From: Planococcus circulans
Lineage (GTDB): Bacteria; Bacillota; Bacilli; Bacillales_A; Planococcaceae
Direction: 5' to 3'
Assembly: GCF_020023385.1 (NCBI RefSeq)
Contig: NZ_JAIQCL010000004.1
Coordinates: 1 to 64,000 of the forward strand
DNA length: 64,000 nt
The translations under genes were made by a program, and so were the position numbers. Numbering within the stretch: position 1 is the first letter of the stretch; every line of letters begins with the position of its first letter. Positions 54,362 to 63,447 of the stretch are shown piece after piece. Under the pieces are notes generated by a model. It saw only the letters and a list, made by a program, of their open reading frames with translations. It was not told where the DNA came from and did no database searches.

Positions 54362-55481
54362 ATTGTTTAATTTTAGCGTAGATGCATGTATCCCGAAGCT
54401 TATTGCCTACCCGGGAAACCGTATCATTGCGCAAAATTCCTTCCAGCTCGAATTTCAGGCGGTTGGCGACTGCGCGGCTGCGGACATTGTCCGGATCGCA
54501 GCGGATTTCAACCCGATTGGCGCCTAACTCTTCAAAAGCAAAGCGCGTAATGCGTTCCACTGCTTCCGTAACATACCCTTTGCCCTCATAGCGGCTGTCG
54601 ACCCAATAGCCGATTTCAAACTTGCGTACTTCCCAGTCAATCCGGTGAAGTCCAGTAGAGCCGACGAATTGGCCAGTTTCCTTCAGGAAGAAATGCAGAC
54701 GCAAATCCTTACGCAATTTAAAATTAGCCTCGGCTTCAATCAATGTTGCCTCTGTTTCTGCAAGGTCAGGCTTTTGCTGTGCAAATGGCAGCCATGGCCG
54801 GAATGCTTCCAACGAATGCATAACAGCTTCGTAACTTGCTTGCGCATCTTCTCTTCTCGGCGCCCGGATCAGCAGACGCTCCGATTCGAACTCTTCCGGA
54901 AAATCGAGCAGCACGGGGTTAAACGGGAGCTCTTTTGTTTCTGCGACGGTATCGTCCCATAAAACCGGTGTCGTGATTCCTGCCTGCCAGTCTTCACGTG
55001 TCATGCCGTAAGTCACTGCATCATAATAACGGTTTTCCCGTGGAGAAAACCAGGCCTGGCGCAAATGGGCTTCTTTAACAAAGCCAGTCCGCTCGAAAGC
55101 CTTGCGCATCGCGAAGTTATCGTGGCGCGTATTGCCTTCCAGCCGAATTTTCTTCTCTGGCAGCGAAAAGACGAAATCAGCAACCAGTTTCAATGCTTTC
55201 GGACCATAGCCCTTGCTGCGGTAAGGATCTGCAATCCGCAGATCGAAAAGCGGGATATCATCCTGCAAATCAAAGATTTTGACTAAGCCAACTTGCTGAT
55301 TTTCATCATTTTCTATCCAGAAAGTTGTCACTTGGTCTGATTTATAGCCGCCTTCTTCAATTGTTTTCTCAATCAAAGCCCGCACCGGATGTTCATGGCC
55401 ATGAAACGGCCACGAATTTGTTGTCATAAAATGAATCAGCTGTTCCTGCTCTTCCATTGTCCACTCTGTTAACTTCAACAT
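54360..55481 (-). CDS. tandem GNAT acetyltransferase
   Basis: A 373-aa protein with two GNAT domains. The first (residues 1-165) has DPYRSKGYGPKALK as its CoA loop. The second (about 185-373) is RimJ/RimL-like with DSRYEGKGYVTEAVE and RCDPDNVRSRAVANRL. Ordinary RimL-type enzymes have one domain of about 180 aa. Both CoA loops look intact. Substrates are unknown. It lies 18 bases downstream of cadA and may be cotranscribed with it. Confidence 0.85.
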   Translation of the reverse strand: MLKLTEWTMEEQEQLIHFMTTNSWPFHGHEHPVRALIEKTIEEGGYKSDQVTTFWIENDENQQVGLVKIFDLQDDIPLFDLRIADPYRSKGYGPKALKLVADFVFSLPEKKIRLEGNTRHDNFAMRKAFERTGFVKEAHLRQAWFSPRENRYYDAVTYGMTREDWQAGITTPVLWDDTVAETKELPFNPVLLDFPEEFESERLLIRAPRREDAQASYEAVMHSLEAFRPWLPFAQQKPDLAETEATLIEAEANFKLRKDLRLHFFLKETGQFVGSTGLHRIDWEVRKFEIGYWVDSRYEGKGYVTEAVERITRFAFEELGANRVEIRCDPDNVRSRAVANRLKFELEGILRNDTVSRVGNKLRDTCIYAKIKQ

Positions 55482-55499
55482 AAAACCTCCAAACTTGCC

Positions 55500-57569
55500 T
55501 TACTTCTGAACTTTTACAAGTCGCAATGCATTCATGATTACCAATAGCGTAGCACCCATATCCGCGAAAATCGCAATCCATAAGGTCAACCAACCTGGAA
55601 TGATCAATAGCAATGCGATAATCTTGAGCCCTAGCGCAAAGACGATATTTTCTTTTATTATACGCAATGTCTTTCGGCTGAGTCGAATCGTATAAGGAAG
55701 TTTCTCCAAATCATCTGCCATCAAGGCGATATCCGCCGTTTCCAGCGCTGCGTCTGTCCCCGCTCCGCCCATTGCGATGCCGATACTTGATGCAGCCAGT
55801 GCCGGCGCATCATTAATGCCATCGCCGACCATCGCCACCCGGCCATATTGTTTTTGCAGATCTTTGATTGCTGCTAATTTGTCTTCCGGCATCAGCCCTG
55901 CACGGACATCGGTTACACCGATTTCTGCTGCAATGGCTGTTGCTGTTGCTGGATGATCCCCAGTCAACATGATGGTCTGGCTGATTCCCATCGCTTTCAA
56001 CTTCTGAATGATGGAAGGGCTTTCTGTTCGGATGGCATCCGCTACTGCGATGATTCCCATCAGCATCGCTTCTGAAAATACAGCGGTGACGGATTTCCCA
56101 CTCTCTTGCAGTTTACGCGCTTTATCCGGAATACGTAAGCCCTTTTCTTCAGCCCAGTTTAAGCTGCCGACGTAAATGGTTTCTTCATTGACTGTCGCAT
56201 AAGCGCCTTTCCCGGTAACAGAATTGAAGTTTTCAGAGGCATAGACACCTGCTGCTTCTTTCGAGATGGCTCTGGCCAATGGATGCTGCGACATGGTCTC
56301 GACAGATGCTGCCAGTTTCAGCAGTTCTTCCTCTGTTACCGCTCCTTCTGCAAGAACATCTGTCACTTCAGGATATCCTTTGGTCAGTGTGCCCGTTTTG
56401 TCAAAAGCCACCGCATTGATGCGGCCGGTTTCTTCCAGGTGAACTCCCCCTTTAATGAGGACTCCTTGACGCGCGGCATTGCCGATGGCCGTGACAATGG
56501 CAACCGGAGTCGATACGACGAGTGCACATGGGCAACCTACGACGAGAACGGCCAAGCCCTGGTAAACCCATAGTTCCCAGTTGCCGGTTACAAAGCCCGG
56601 TACCAAAGCCACGAAAAAGGCGATGGCGATGATTGCCGGCGTATAGTAGTTGGCGAACTGGTCGATGAATTTCTGGGTCGGCGCTTTTTCAGCCTGCGCT
56701 TCTTCAACGAGATGAATGATTTTCGCAATGGTGGTGTCTTCCACACGTTTCGTGACAGTGACTTCCAGTGCTCCTTCATCATTCATCGTACCCGCAAAAA
56801 CTTCATCTCCAACCGTTTTGACTGCAGGAATCGACTCTCCTGTAATCGCTGCCTGATTGACGGCAGACTGCCCGCGAAGGACTGTGCCGTCCATGGCGAT
56901 TTTCTGTCCCGGCTTGACGATCAGAACGTCTCCAATCCGGATGTCTTCCGTATCCATTTCGGCTAATTCACCGCCGCGCTGAATCAACGCCCGTGCCGGA
57001 GCCAGATCCATCAGGCTGCGGATCGACTGGCGTGCTTTGTTCATGGAGAAGGACTCCAATGCTTCGCTGACAGCGAAAAGGAACACGACTACAGCCCCTT
57101 CGCGCCATTCACCGATGATGACAGCCCCGATAATGGCGATGGTCATCAATGTCTTCATGTCGAACTGGAGCGTGCTGAGATTTTTCAACCCGGTCCAGAA
57201 CATATGATAACCGCCTATTGCCATGGAACCGCCGAACAATGCGATGGACCAGGGATGCGTTTCACCAATTTGGAAGGAAACGATGATTCCCGCTATCAAC
57301 AGCAGCAGCGAGAGAGCCGTCTCTATCGTCTGGCGTCGCTGATAGAAAGGAACGTGTTTCACTTTTTCTTTTTCAGGATAGACGCGGATATGATCGAAAG
57401 CCCCCGCTTTTTCAAGCGCTTCAATCGTCACATTCCCATCAATCGTCAATTTGGAAGCTCCGAAATTCAAATTGACGTTTCTTATATCGGGCAGTTCTCT
57501 GACATTCTTCTCAAACTTGGCCGCACAACTGGTGCATGATAGATTTTCAAGACGATAGGTTTTAACCAT
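55500..57569 (-). CDS. cadA: Cd/Zn/Co-exporting P1B-type ATPase
   Basis: An approximately 689-aa pump. One N-terminal metal-binding domain has LSCTSCAAKFE near residue 10. The transport-site CPC (VGCPCALVV), phosphorylation motif DKTGT, SQHP and GDGINDAPAL are all present. CadA-type pumps expel Cd(II), Zn(II) and sometimes Co(II) or Pb(II). ATG 57567-57569 overlaps the cadC stop by 8 bases and is preceded by AAGGTG, so repressor and pump are coupled. Confidence 0.94.
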   Translation of the reverse strand: MVKTYRLENLSCTSCAAKFEKNVRELPDIRNVNLNFGASKLTIDGNVTIEALEKAGAFDHIRVYPEKEKVKHVPFYQRRQTIETALSLLLLIAGIIVSFQIGETHPWSIALFGGSMAIGGYHMFWTGLKNLSTLQFDMKTLMTIAIIGAVIIGEWREGAVVVFLFAVSEALESFSMNKARQSIRSLMDLAPARALIQRGGELAEMDTEDIRIGDVLIVKPGQKIAMDGTVLRGQSAVNQAAITGESIPAVKTVGDEVFAGTMNDEGALEVTVTKRVEDTTIAKIIHLVEEAQAEKAPTQKFIDQFANYYTPAIIAIAFFVALVPGFVTGNWELWVYQGLAVLVVGCPCALVVSTPVAIVTAIGNAARQGVLIKGGVHLEETGRINAVAFDKTGTLTKGYPEVTDVLAEGAVTEEELLKLAASVETMSQHPLARAISKEAAGVYASENFNSVTGKGAYATVNEETIYVGSLNWAEEKGLRIPDKARKLQESGKSVTAVFSEAMLMGIIAVADAIRTESPSIIQKLKAMGISQTIMLTGDHPATATAIAAEIGVTDVRAGLMPEDKLAAIKDLQKQYGRVAMVGDGINDAPALAASSIGIAMGGAGTDAALETADIALMADDLEKLPYTIRLSRKTLRIIKENIVFALGLKIIALLLIIPGWLTLWIAIFADMGATLLVIMNALRLVKVQK

Positions 57570-57921
57570 TTTCCGCACCTTCTTTCGTGTGTTCGTGCGC
57601 AATTGTCACCAACTGGCGGACATGATCGTCAGACAAGGAATAATAGATTTGTTTTCCTTTGCGCTCGGACTTCGCCAAAGCCCGCTCCCGAAGGTAACGC
57701 AAATGATGGGAAGCCGTTGCTGTGGAAGACCCGATGACTGCGGCAATATCGCAGACACACATCTCTTCTTCTATAGTTAAGGCATATGCGATGTTCAATC
57801 TGGTTTCATCCGCCAGCGCTTTAAACAGATTCGCCACCTCGCTCAAATCGGTCATGCTCTTCTGTACACGATCGACCGCTTCCGGATGGACTTTTGTCAC
57901 TTCACATACTTCTTTCATGCC
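57562..57921 (-). CDS. cadC: CadC-type ArsR/SmtB metal repressor
   Basis: A 119-aa winged-helix repressor. The N-terminal Cys (EVCEV) and the CVC of EEEMCVCDIAAVIGSS are the CadC metal ligands; the recognition helix is STATASHHLRYLRE. I choose ATG 57919-57921 with GAGGTG upstream; the frame extends 20 codons earlier over the operator. It releases DNA on binding Cd, Pb or Zn. Confidence 0.93.
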   Translation of the reverse strand, partial: GMKEVCEVTKVHPEAVDRVQKSMTDLSEVANLFKALADETRLNIAYALTIEEEMCVCDIAAVIGSSTATASHHLRYLRERALAKSERKGKQIYYSLSDDHVRQLVTIAHEHTKEGAENG

Positions 57922-57935
57922 GGCACCTCTTTCAT

Positions 57936-57951
57936 TCAAATAAAGATTTGA
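57936..57951. promoter_or_regulatory. CadC-type operator
   Basis: TCAAATAAAGATTTGA, an inverted repeat of TCAAAT around a 4-base centre, lies 15 bases upstream of cadC. This resembles the ArsR/SmtB-type cad operators built from ATTCAAA and TTTGAAT half-sites. A further half-site-like ATATTTGAATG lies near 57990. Confidence 0.65.
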
Positions 57952-58165
57952 TTGTTTTCTCCAGTATATAGGTCTTGGCAATTACAGTCAAACGGATATT
58001 TGAATGAAGTGTATTTACACGAATAAAAAAAGGTGATACAGTTTGAAAGTTCTTCCTTGAAAAGCTTCGTGGACGATTTGTCCACTGCGCCGGAAAGAGC
58101 AACCGGTTTATGGGATAACCACTAAATAATGCGTGTTCATTTACTATAGAAGGAAGTGGAGTTTT

Positions 58166-59632
58166 TTGAATACCTTACCTTATAAAGAGCAGTGGTTCGG
58201 CAATATCCGCGGGGATATCCTGGCGGGAATTGTGGTGGCACTTGCCCTGATTCCGGAAGCAATCGCTTTCTCCATCATTGCAGGAGTCGATCCGATGGTC
58301 GGCCTGTACGCTTCATTTTCCATCGCTGTCGTCATTTCCTTTGTCGGCGGCCGCCCTGCCATGATTTCAGCAGCAACTGGCGCCATGGCACTTGCGATGG
58401 TATTGCTGGTCCGTGATCACGGATTGGATTATTTACTCGCGGCAACCGTTCTGACTGGTGTGCTGCAACTCATATTCGGATTGCTGAAAGTCGCCCGCTT
58501 TATGAAGTTCATCCCGCGGGCTGTCATGATTGGCTTTGTCAATTCACTGGCTATCCTGATTTTCATGGCACAGGTGCCATTTATCTTTGGCGTCAATGCC
58601 ATCACTTATGTATTTGTGGGAATCACGTTGGCGATCGTCTACATTTTGCCACGTTTTTTTACGGCTATTCCGGCTCCCTTGATCGCCATCCTAGTCTTGA
58701 CGGGAGTCGTCATGTACAGCGGAATGGATATGCAGAATGTCGGCAGCCTGGGCACGATTTCACAAACCTTGCCGAGCTTCTTCATTCCGAATGTACCGTT
58801 CAACTTTGAAACTCTACAAATCATTTTCCCGACTGCACTGGCTTTGTCCATCATCGGATTGCTGGAATCCTTGTTGACTGCATCGATACTCGATGATGCG
58901 ACTGAAACAGGCTCCGATAAAAACCAGGAAGCACGCGGTCAGGGAATCGCCAACATCATCACTGGATTTTTCGGCGGCATGGCAGGCTGCGCGATGATCG
59001 GCCAGTCCGGCATCAATGTCCGTTCCGGCGGTCGAGGACGTTTGTCCACCTTCACAGCCGGCGTATTCCTGATGTTCCTGATTATTGTCCTCGGCAATTG
59101 GGTCGTCCAGATACCGATGCCGGTCTTAGCTGGAATCATGGTCATGGTCTGCATCGGCACCTTTGACTGGGGTTCGTTCAAATACTTGGCGACTGCCCCG
59201 AAATCAGATGCGATCGTCATGCTATTGACTGTCGTCGTTGTCGTCTATACCCATGATTTGTCCAAAGGCGTATTCGCCGGCGTCATTTTGAGCACCATCC
59301 TGTTTGCTGCGAAGATCTCCAAAGTGGAGGTCCGCAAAGAAGGATTGGAGTCCAATGCGTCGAATAGATATAACATACACGGACAATTGTTTTTCGCATC
59401 TTCCCAGGACTTTGTTTCCGCATTCGATAAAGTGGAAGCTTCCGAAGGGATTGTGTTGGACTTTTCAGATGCGACTGTCTGGGACGATTCAGGCGTCGGC
59501 GCCATCGACCGGGTCATGAACAAACTGCAGGCGCAGGGCCAGACCGTTGAAATCACCGGGTTGAACGCCTCCAGCCAAAAGCTCGTCGACAAATTAGCGA
59601 CCTATGGCACTGCAGGCAAGAGCACACATTAA
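58166..59632 (+). CDS. SulP-family anion transporter with STAS domain
   Basis: An approximately 488-aa carrier. A membrane domain of 10-14 helices (residues 1-390) opens [20 protein letters not shown], the SulP start signature, and a C-terminal STAS domain follows (about 400-480, [20 protein letters not shown]). Substrates of the family include sulfate, bicarbonate and carboxylates. I favour TTG 58166, preceded by AAGGAAGTGGAG, over GTG 58133. It is followed 11 bases later by a universal stress protein gene. Confidence 0.87.
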   Translation: MNTLPYKEQWFGNIRGDILAGIVVALALIPEAIAFSIIAGVDPMVGLYASFSIAVVISFVGGRPAMISAATGAMALAMVLLVRDHGLDYLLAATVLTGVLQLIFGLLKVARFMKFIPRAVMIGFVNSLAILIFMAQVPFIFGVNAITYVFVGITLAIVYILPRFFTAIPAPLIAILVLTGVVMYSGMDMQNVGSLGTISQTLPSFFIPNVPFNFETLQIIFPTALALSIIGLLESLLTASILDDATETGSDKNQEARGQGIANIITGFFGGMAGCAMIGQSGINVRSGGRGRLSTFTAGVFLMFLIIVLGNWVVQIPMPVLAGIMVMVCIGTFDWGSFKYLATAPKSDAIVMLLTVVVVVYTHDLSKGVFAGVILSTILFAAKISKVEVRKEGLESNASNRYNIHGQLFFASSQDFVSAFDKVEASEGIVLDFSDATVWDDSGVGAIDRVMNKLQAQGQTVEITGLNASSQKLVDKLATYGTAGKSTH

Positions 59633-59643
59633 GGGGGATGCTT

Positions 59644-60063
59644 ATGTACGAGAAAATCTTAGTTGCGGCCGACGGCTCTGACCATTCAAAGCGGGCCGCT
59701 CACGAAGCGGTCAAAATGGCCAAAGCCAACCCACAAGCTTTCATCACTTTGCTGTATGTCATCGATTATGAAAAAGCGCGAACCGAAATTCTTCACGGCC
59801 AAAGCAGTGATGAAGTCCATTTGGAACGCAAAAAGCACTTGATGCCGCTCGAAGAAATCTTCCGTTCTGCCGGCGTTGATTTTGAAACCAAAACGCTGCA
59901 CGGCGTACCGGGTCCGACCATCGTCAAGCATGCCAATGAAACCGGTTATGATGTCGTATTGATCGGCAGCCGCGGATTGAATGCACTCCAGGAAATGGTG
60001 CTCGGCAGCGTCAGCCATAAAGTGGCCAAACGTGTCCAGGCTCCGGTCATCATCGTCAAATAA
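59644..60063 (+). CDS. universal stress protein (UspA family)
   Basis: A 139-aa Usp-domain protein. The ATP-binding motif G2xG9xGS is present in GSRGLNALQEMVLGSVSH. I choose ATG 59644-59646, preceded by AAGGGGG; an ATG two codons earlier lies inside that site. SulP-Usp gene pairs occur in many bacteria, where Usp may regulate the carrier. It is cotranscribed and ends in a strong terminator. Confidence 0.92.
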   Translation: MYEKILVAADGSDHSKRAAHEAVKMAKANPQAFITLLYVIDYEKARTEILHGQSSDEVHLERKKHLMPLEEIFRSAGVDFETKTLHGVPGPTIVKHANETGYDVVLIGSRGLNALQEMVLGSVSHKVAKRVQAPVIIVK

Positions 60064-60118
60064 CTCCAGCCGCTCTTCGTGAATCTGCGAAGAGCGGCTG
60101 GAGTTTTGTTTTTTTTTC
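60062..60118 (+). terminator. very strong terminator after the SulP-Usp operon
   Basis: A perfect 18-bp stem starting AACTCCAGCCGCTCTTCG, with an 8-base loop, is followed by TTGTTTTTTTTT. Confidence 0.92.
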
Positions 60119-60120
60119 GA

Positions 60121-60240
60121 TTTGTGGGTGTTTGCAAGGATTTGTGGGCGCTTATTTGGATTTGTGAGCGTTCAGCGAGATTTATGGGCGCTTATCCGAA
60201 TTTGTGGGCGTTCAGCAGGATTTGCGGTCGTTCGCAAAAA
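60121..60240. repeat. six-copy 20-bp tandem repeat
   Basis: Units begin at 60121, 60141, 60161, 60181, 60201 and 60221, each close to TTTGTGGGCGTTCAGCAGGA. The second half alternates between a CTTATxxG form (units 2, 4) and a TTCAGC form (units 3, 5), giving a 40-bp superperiod. No spacers or cas genes accompany it, so it is not CRISPR. It lies between two convergent terminators. Confidence 0.88.
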
Positions 60241-60263
60241 AACTCCTGCAGCAGACACAGGAG
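60236..60263 (-). terminator. terminator after the crcB pair
   Basis: CTCCTG/CAGGAG with a 9-base loop is followed on the minus strand by T7. Confidence 0.75.
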
Positions 60264-60273
60264 GTACAGAAAT

Positions 60274-60606
60274 TCAGTGCATCCAGACATAGCCCAGGCT
60301 AAATAGGCCGATTCCACTGGCTAAAGTGGCAAAAACGTAAGCGGCACCCTGTAGCCATCTACCATCTTCCAAATCTTTCACCACATCCAAAGCCATCGTC
60401 GAAAACGTCGTGAAGGCCCCCAGAAAACCGGTGATCCAGAAAGCCGATAAGCTGCCGCTGCCGATAAACAGGCCAAGCACCAACGACCCGATGCTGTTGA
60501 CCAGCCAGGTCGCGGCTTTCGGCTGCCACACCCTGCTTTCAATCAACAAGTAAAACAAGTAACGCGTGACCGCTCCTAAAAATCCGCCAACCGCAATGCC
60601 AATCAT
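60274..60606 (-). CDS. crcB: fluoride channel subunit CrcB (second)
   Basis: A 110-aa four-helix Fluc protein. GGFLGAVTRYLF, NSIGSLVLG and GFLGAFTTFSTMALD are the family motifs; the channel works as a dual-topology dimer. ATG 60604-60606 overlaps the stop of the upstream crcB (ATGA), and GAGAGGGG is its ribosome site. Two adjacent crcB genes usually form a heterodimeric channel. Confidence 0.92.
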   Translation of the reverse strand: MIGIAVGGFLGAVTRYLFYLLIESRVWQPKAATWLVNSIGSLVLGLFIGSGSLSAFWITGFLGAFTTFSTMALDVVKDLEDGRWLQGAAYVFATLASGIGLFSLGYVWMH

Positions 60607-60956
60607 GACTGCACCCCTCTCCGGCCAACCCACAAACCTGCGGCTGCGGCGGCAACACAAGCAACCGTCATGCCGCCCGCAAATGCCATGCCCAGCCAAA
60701 TGGAGGACTCCAGGTAATGGAACCAGTCAGCAGAGAACGCGGAAAATGTTGTAAACGAGCCCAGCAGCCCCGTTGAAACCAGCAGCCTAAGCTCTGCCAA
60801 CTTCCGGCTTAACCGGATGGCTGCGAGCCCGATTAAAAAACTGCCGGCTATATTGACGAGCCAGAGTCCAGATCCACCTACAGCCACCATATATATTCCC
60901 GCACGCAAAAGCGAACCGATCATTCCGCCAAATCCCACAGCCAGTATCCGTTTCAT
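60603..60956 (-). CDS. crcB: fluoride channel subunit CrcB (first)
   Basis: A 117-aa four-helix Fluc protein with GGMIGSLLRAG, NIAGSFLIG and GLLGSFTTFSAFS. It is the first gene of the pair. I looked for a crcB-motif fluoride riboswitch in the 62 bases upstream and saw none. Confidence 0.92.
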   Translation of the reverse strand: MKRILAVGFGGMIGSLLRAGIYMVAVGGSGLWLVNIAGSFLIGLAAIRLSRKLAELRLLVSTGLLGSFTTFSAFSADWFHYLESSIWLGMAFAGGMTVACVAAAAAGLWVGRRGVQS

Positions 60957-61018
60957 CCTAAACGCTCCGCATCTGTTTTCTACAGTATAACTTAATGAAA
61001 AAAAATCGTGTTTGTTTT

Positions 61019-61912
61019 TTAGTCTTCTGTTAATTCTTTTAAAGTCGATATGACTAAATCCGGCCGATCCAAATGTATCGAATGTCCTGCACTTTTTGCA
61101 AACTTAACTGTGCTTCTTTTCGAAAGCTTTCCTTGTTCGAGTATTAATTGCTGCCACATGTTTTCCAACATCAACAGTTCCGACTCAGGCAAACCTCTGC
61201 TTACACCTTCTTGAATTACATAGTTTTTATCGCGGCCGATAGCGACTAGTGGAATATTGCTCAGCATACCTAGTTTTTTTATCATTTTTGCATCTATTTT
61301 AAAGTTTACGAATTCAGATATCATTGCTTTGTACAAGTTTGGCTTTTGCCGAAACTGGATTAATTGCCTTTGTATATGTGAAGGCAGTTTTTTCTGGTTT
61401 TCGGCTAATTTGGGGTGAATAATTTTTCTGGTTTCTTCTTCGTTCATACTTGCATAGTTTTGAAAATCCTCTAGCCATTTATTATCAGCTGAATTTCCCC
61501 TTAAAACAGGAAGTTCAAGCTCATCCAGTCTTTCCAAATCCTCAGATGTAGAATCAATTAAGAGCAATGCTTTTACTTTTTCAGGATAGAGTTTTGAAAA
61601 ATGCTGCGCGCATAAGCCCCCATAAGAATGTCCGATCAGAATGACCGGATCCACTATTTCCAACTTCTCCATTAGTTGCTTCATCTCTTCAGCATTAGCC
61701 GTTGTCGTACGTTTTTCTTCTCCAATTTCACTTTTTCCTGATCCTGGACGGTGGAACATAATAATTTTATTCGTTTTACTCAGAGCTTCTGTCACTTCAA
61801 ACCATTCCTCAAACGAACAGCCCATTCCCGGCAGAATAAAGATAGGTACTCCATTTCCACCTTTTTGCACTACTTCCATTTTCCGATCATTGATGGTGAT
61901 AAACTGGTTCAT
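61019..61912 (-). CDS. alpha/beta hydrolase
   Basis: A 297-aa hydrolase. The oxyanion region ILPGMGCSFEEW, HRPGSGKS, nucleophile elbow GHSYGG near residue 99 and a late His in AKSAGHSIHLDRP form a complete catalytic set. It resembles haloalkane-dehalogenase/epoxide-hydrolase-like esterases, but the substrate is unknown. The ATG follows TAAGGAG. It lies in a more AT-rich part than its neighbours on the left. Confidence 0.85.
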   Translation of the reverse strand: MNQFITINDRKMEVVQKGGNGVPIFILPGMGCSFEEWFEVTEALSKTNKIIMFHRPGSGKSEIGEEKRTTTANAEEMKQLMEKLEIVDPVILIGHSYGGLCAQHFSKLYPEKVKALLLIDSTSEDLERLDELELPVLRGNSADNKWLEDFQNYASMNEEETRKIIHPKLAENQKKLPSHIQRQLIQFRQKPNLYKAMISEFVNFKIDAKMIKKLGMLSNIPLVAIGRDKNYVIQEGVSRGLPESELLMLENMWQQLILEQGKLSKRSTVKFAKSAGHSIHLDRPDLVISTLKELTED

Positions 61913-62461
61913 AGTTTTCGCTCCTTATATTGAAGAACACACAATAACCGTTTTCTTCTCACTTGTTTGTATAAATTTTTTTAAAAAATAAATCACCCAA
62001 AATCAATGATATTTAAGAGATATATCTCAGAACATTTCATACTTGGTATCTAGGAATGCTAATTTTTTTCTGTACATATCTTTTGCGTTTACATCTTCCT
62101 ATTTCTATTTATTCATTAATAGCCTTTAAATTATTATAGTAAATTTATATTAAAACCAAAGGAAAGATTTCTCCAGTAAGTAGGAATAATTAGGAATAAT
62201 ATGGAACCGAATTTAAGCATGTTTTCGGTATACTTTGAAGGTGGATTGCCCTTTTAGCTCTCTTTTTTTTGCAGCTATTCATACATTTTTTTAGCACTTA
62301 AAAAAAGGAAAACTATTCATAAAAATACACTTTTACCGAAAAAAGAGAAAAAAATCGGCTTTGATTAGCCGCTTCTCTCCCTTGTGTTTAAACAACTTCC
62401 GATAATCCCTCATATGTAAACAAATTCAATGAAAGAATAACTTCTCTTCTAAGAAGAGAAA
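61913..62461. other. AT-rich intergenic region
   Basis: 549 bases without a gene. It holds the leader of the hydrolase, a terminator-like hairpin at 62346-62371, and an 8-bp hairpin TTCTCTTC/GAAGAGAA at 62443-62461 next to the regulator stop. No other structure is recognised. Confidence 0.45.
62346..62371 (-). terminator. terminator after the winged-helix regulator
   Basis: On the minus strand CGGCT-AATCAA-AGCCG is followed by ATTTTTTT. It lies about 90 bases past the regulator stop. Confidence 0.65.
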
Positions 62462-62980
62462 TTACGGAATAATCACCATGGAAATCGTCCGATCCTTTCC
62501 TTCTTTATCATCTTTTCTATTATAGTACTTTTCCATTAACGTACTTAACTCCGACTGAAAATCTTCGAATAAATCATCTGTTAAGTTCAATTTCACTAAA
62601 GAAAATGTCGCTTGATCCTGAGTATCTTCTGTAACTCTGTTCTCATGATAGTCTTTATAGTTCTGAAGAATATACATAAAAAAATAAGTTACAAATTTTA
62701 TTTTATCGCCGTAAGTGGCAGACTGCCAATCTTCTTCGCTGATCTTATAAGCTTGAGTATTCAGGGCATATAGCTTTTCTTCAACTTTTCCAATACGATT
62801 TATGCCAACGACTTTCAATAGATCGTCATCCACCATTGAGTTTACGTGTCTGTATAATGTCGCTTGCGATACTTCTTTCAATAATTTATTCAATTGCATA
62901 ATCGAGTATCCTTCATCGACATCTATTAATTCCAAAGCTACTTTAAACCTGACCTGGTTTTTAAATAAATCAAATTCCAT
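62462..62980 (-). CDS. winged-helix transcriptional regulator
   Basis: A 172-aa protein. An N-terminal ArsR-like winged helix (residues 5-75; SIMQLNKLLKEVSQATLYRHV) is followed by a helical domain of about 90 residues with no known ligand site. It resembles small ArsR/PadR-type regulators linked to ABC exporters. It is divergent from the PLDc_N-ABC operon at 63196, its probable target. The shared gap contains a long AT-rich inverted repeat. Confidence 0.75.
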   Translation of the reverse strand: MEFDLFKNQVRFKVALELIDVDEGYSIMQLNKLLKEVSQATLYRHVNSMVDDDLLKVVGINRIGKVEEKLYALNTQAYKISEEDWQSATYGDKIKFVTYFFMYILQNYKDYHENRVTEDTQDQATFSLVKLNLTDDLFEDFQSELSTLMEKYYNRKDDKEGKDRTISMVIIP

Positions 62981-63075
62981 CTATTTCGATCCCCTTTTTC
63001 TTCGTGATCAGATCGCTATTATATAGTCTTTCTTTCGTATTACCAGCTTCTCGTAAACATCCATATTAGGATTTT

Positions 63076-63118
63076 CTTAAAAATAAATAAAAGAGATGAC
63101 TCTTTAATTTATTTTAAG
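63076..63118. promoter_or_regulatory. long AT-rich inverted repeat
   Basis: Two arms of about 19 bases (CTTAAAATAAATTAAAGAG and its near complement) surround ATGA, with one mismatch and one extra base. It lies between the divergent regulator and the PLDc_N-ABC promoter and may be the regulator binding site. Confidence 0.5.
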
Positions 63119-63144
63119 TATATATCTAAAATACAGTAGAGTGG

Positions 63145-63182
63145 TTGACTTTTCAATTATCATTATTGATAATGATAATTGA
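63145..63182 (+). promoter_or_regulatory. promoter covered by a Fur-like palindrome
   Basis: TTGACT (63145-63150), 17 bases, GATAAT (63168-63173) form a promoter. A perfect 13-bp inverted repeat with a TTGA centre (63153-63182; right arm TAATGATAATTGA) overlaps it. It contains the GATAATGATAAT core typical of Fur boxes. Confidence 0.7.
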
Positions 63183-63195
63183 AGGAGTGATTGAG

Positions 63196-63447
63196 ATGAA
63201 TACAGATATAAATGCTCTACTGGAAATCGATTGGCCGCAGATCCTTCCTTTTGCCTTGCCGATTATTTTATTCAACTTATTATTGATTGGAGTCGCGCTT
63301 TATGATTGGTTCAAAAGAAAAGAACTAATTGTCTCGCCCTATATTTGGCTGGCCGCCATTATATTGCTCCAATTGCTCGGGCCGATACTGTATTTAGTGA
63401 TTGGAAGGAGAATGATCCGAAATGATTACAGTCGAGAAACTTCATAA
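63196..63447 (+). CDS. PLDc_N-domain small membrane protein (YxlE-like)
   Basis: An 83-aa protein with two transmembrane helices (about residues 14-35 and 47-68) and the LLQLLGPILYLVIGRR ending of PLDc_N domains. Similar to B. subtilis YxlE, which lies beside the ABC genes yxlFG. ATG 63196 follows AAGGAG. It overlaps the ABC ATPase gene by 26 bases. Confidence 0.8.
   Translation: MNTDINALLEIDWPQILPFALPIILFNLLLIGVALYDWFKRKELIVSPYIWLAAIILLQLLGPILYLVIGRRMIRNDYSRETS

Noticed and set aside
60121-60240. CRISPR array
   Set aside because: Units are contiguous 20-bp tandem copies without unique spacers, and no cas genes are present.
60957-61018. Fluoride riboswitch upstream of crcB
   Set aside because: The 62-base gap lacks the paired crcB-motif arms.
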